Of a DNA stretch of 64,000 bases, positions 63,809 to 64,000 are shown piece by piece (the first letter of the stretch is position 1; each line of letters starts with the position of its first letter). Position numbers and translations under genes: made by a program. The DNA is from Pseudomonas sp. gcc21 (lineage in GTDB: Bacteria; Pseudomonadota; Gammaproteobacteria; Pseudomonadales; Pseudomonadaceae), in contig NZ_CP051625.1 in the NCBI RefSeq assembly GCF_012844345.1, positions 2,852,001-2,916,000 of the forward strand, in the 5' to 3' direction. The notes beneath the pieces were generated by a model. The model was not told the DNA's origin. It was given only the letters and a program-made list of their open reading frames with translations, and made no database searches.

Positions 63809-64000
63809 GGTCACCTGCCTGCTTTATTATTATCGGGAGCGAGTACCTTCAAGACGCCTTTGAACGCCTGGCTCGCAAGCTGATCAATGGCACCTTGTGC
63901 TCAAGTCAGCTCTTACAGATTAGGTAAAACCGATGCGCGCCGCCAGAGGCTAACGCGGCGGCACCGAAAAACGCCCCGCGCGCCTTACGTCAGGCGAAGC
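63809..64000. other. Upstream region of liuA, to the window end
   Basis: 192 bases that should contain the liuA promoter. A GCCGCC/GGCGGC hairpin lies at about 63940-63965, possibly the terminator of a gene beyond the edge. In P. aeruginosa the MerR-type regulator liuR lies immediately upstream of liuA; no part of such a gene could be recognised here. Confidence 0.4.

Noticed and set aside
62417..63883. 488-codon open frame on the plus strand
   Set aside because: Antisense to liuA and runs through the REP cluster; no recognisable domain.
63838..63930. Protein-like stretch (EYLQDAFERLARKLING) on the plus strand after liuA
   Set aside because: About 30 codons with no start codon in frame and a stop shortly after; too short to separate from chance.
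1..64000. tRNA, rRNA, prophage or plasmid genes
   Set aside because: No cloverleaf-like ends, rRNA segments, integrase, capsid or replication genes were recognised on either strand.

Overview
The window is a moderately GC-rich chromosomal segment of a Pseudomonas-type gammaproteobacterium, probably from the marine Halopseudomonas / P. pertucinogena side of the group. The evidence is gene order: the lldR / lldP-lldD-lldE lactate locus, a complete liuA-liuB-liuC-liuD-liuE leucine-degradation operon followed by acetoacetyl-CoA synthetase, a PauR-type regulator beside alanine racemase, and REP-like palindromes between genes. No rRNA, tRNA, CRISPR array, phage module or intact insertion sequence was seen. 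The genus is an inference.

Layout. 1-308 is the 3' end of an RNase J-like metallo-hydrolase, followed by a 399-bp non-coding block bounded by perfect 34-nt inverted repeats. 763-4007 holds a polyamine/amino-acid module (PauB/PuuB-type oxidase, alanine racemase, PauR-type regulator). 4038-7426 holds envelope-stress and redox genes: a DUF4136 lipoprotein, a triple-BON protein behind a near-consensus sigma-54 promoter, a DUF1328 peptide, a thioredoxin-reductase-like flavoprotein and a glutaredoxin-like protein. 7534-12979 carries a spermidine-synthase-like protein, a YajD-type HNH protein, an SBF/Acr3-type transporter, an alpha/beta hydrolase and 5-oxoprolinase pxpABC. 12984-14720 is an exported malate:quinone oxidoreductase.

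15243-23373 is the lactate locus with a P450 gene attached downstream. 23464-25659 is a secreted GH9 cellulase with a CBM2. 26189-30379 is an RND pump with its adaptor. 30549-33750 holds cytochrome b561, cytochrome c' and a SulP transporter. 33844-38059 is a LysR-flanked quinone/electrophile defence cluster (glutathionyl-hydroquinone reductase, pirin, WrbA, DoxX), followed by a catalase. 40023-47435 is an SDR gene and a c-di-GMP signalling operon (1489-aa sensor kinase, single-domain response regulator, HPt-REC-REC-GGDEF cyclase). 47469-48046 is a vapBC toxin-antitoxin pair.

48175-54366 is the least familiar part: five tightly packed genes for a ThDP enzyme, an enolase-superfamily enzyme, an internally duplicated membrane protein, a gluconate-dehydrogenase-subunit-3-like protein and a GMC flavoprotein with a CX5CX3C cluster motif. 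They read as an oxidative sugar or sugar-acid route that I cannot match to a characterised pathway. 54932-63808 is the liu operon with acetoacetyl-CoA synthetase; repeat elements sit in its liuA-liuB and liuB-liuC gaps.

Several repeat families are visible by eye: (i) 11 copies of a REP-like hairpin in three clusters with strictly alternating orientation and compensated stem changes; (ii) two MITE-like elements sharing ACCTYTG-type ends; (iii) a 174-bp element with 19-nt ends in the liuB-liuC gap; (iv) the 399-bp block near the left end. Most boundaries rest on reading frames, ribosome-binding sites and family knowledge recalled from memory; no database search was run.
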